DNA of 6,390 nucleotides, from positions 1-6,390 of the forward strand of contig RFQD01000079.1 in NCBI GenBank assembly GCA_009925875.1. Direction: 5' to 3'. The translations under genes were made by a program, and so were the position numbers. Numbering within the stretch: position 1 is the first letter of the stretch; the number at the start of each line of letters is the position of its first letter. The stretch comes from Microbacteriaceae bacterium (GTDB lineage Bacteria; Actinomycetota; Actinomycetes; Actinomycetales; Microbacteriaceae). Below the pieces are notes generated by a model. That model was given only the letters and a program-made list of their open reading frames with translations. It was not told the DNA's origin and did not search any database. Positions 6,390 through 6,390 of this stretch are shown piece after piece.

Positions 6390-6390
6390 G

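Overview
The window looks like an ordinary chromosomal segment from a moderately high-GC actinobacterium, probably in or near the Microbacteriaceae. The evidence is the codon use, GTG starts without Shine-Dalgarno sequences, a protein O-mannosyltransferase, and the grouping of tatD, metG and rsmI beside pmt. From memory, Mycobacterium tuberculosis has a comparable neighbourhood (Rv1002c to Rv1008). No mobile element, CRISPR array, tRNA or rRNA gene is visible, and no stretch over 300 bases lacks a gene.

Left part (1-3204, minus strand): a tight run transcribed right to left. It reads rsmI (2'-O-methylation of 16S rRNA C1402), metG (methionyl-tRNA synthetase), then a TatD-family metal-dependent hydrolase that leaves the window at base 1. 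Gaps are 9 bp (rsmI-metG) and 4 bp (metG-tatD), so one transcript is likely. Two things are odd here. The rsmI reading frame is broken: the conserved N-terminus runs into a TAA at 3076-3078, while the rest of the protein continues in the -1 frame. MetRS also carries an extra C-terminal tail encoded by a 24-bp tandem repeat.

Middle (3205-4787): a 41-bp divergent spacer, then pmt on the plus strand, a complete polytopic GT39 protein mannosyltransferase. After a 53-bp gap comes sdaA (4841-6202, plus strand), a complete single-chain iron-sulfur L-serine dehydratase. Both pmt and sdaA have TAGGCT exactly 7 bases before a GTG codon. This is the layout expected for leaderless transcripts in actinobacteria, and it sets both start codons.

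Right end (6210-6389, minus strand): the last 59 codons of an ABC transporter ATPase frame. It contains the LSGGQ signature but stops 9 residues after it, so Walker B and the H-loop are missing. It is most likely a truncated remnant or an assembly junction.

The genes are housekeeping functions (translation, rRNA modification, protein glycosylation, serine catabolism) and do not form one pathway. I found no convincing undescribed system. The points most worth checking are the rsmI frameshift, the truncated ABC ATPase, the paired leaderless promoters and the MetRS repeat tail.
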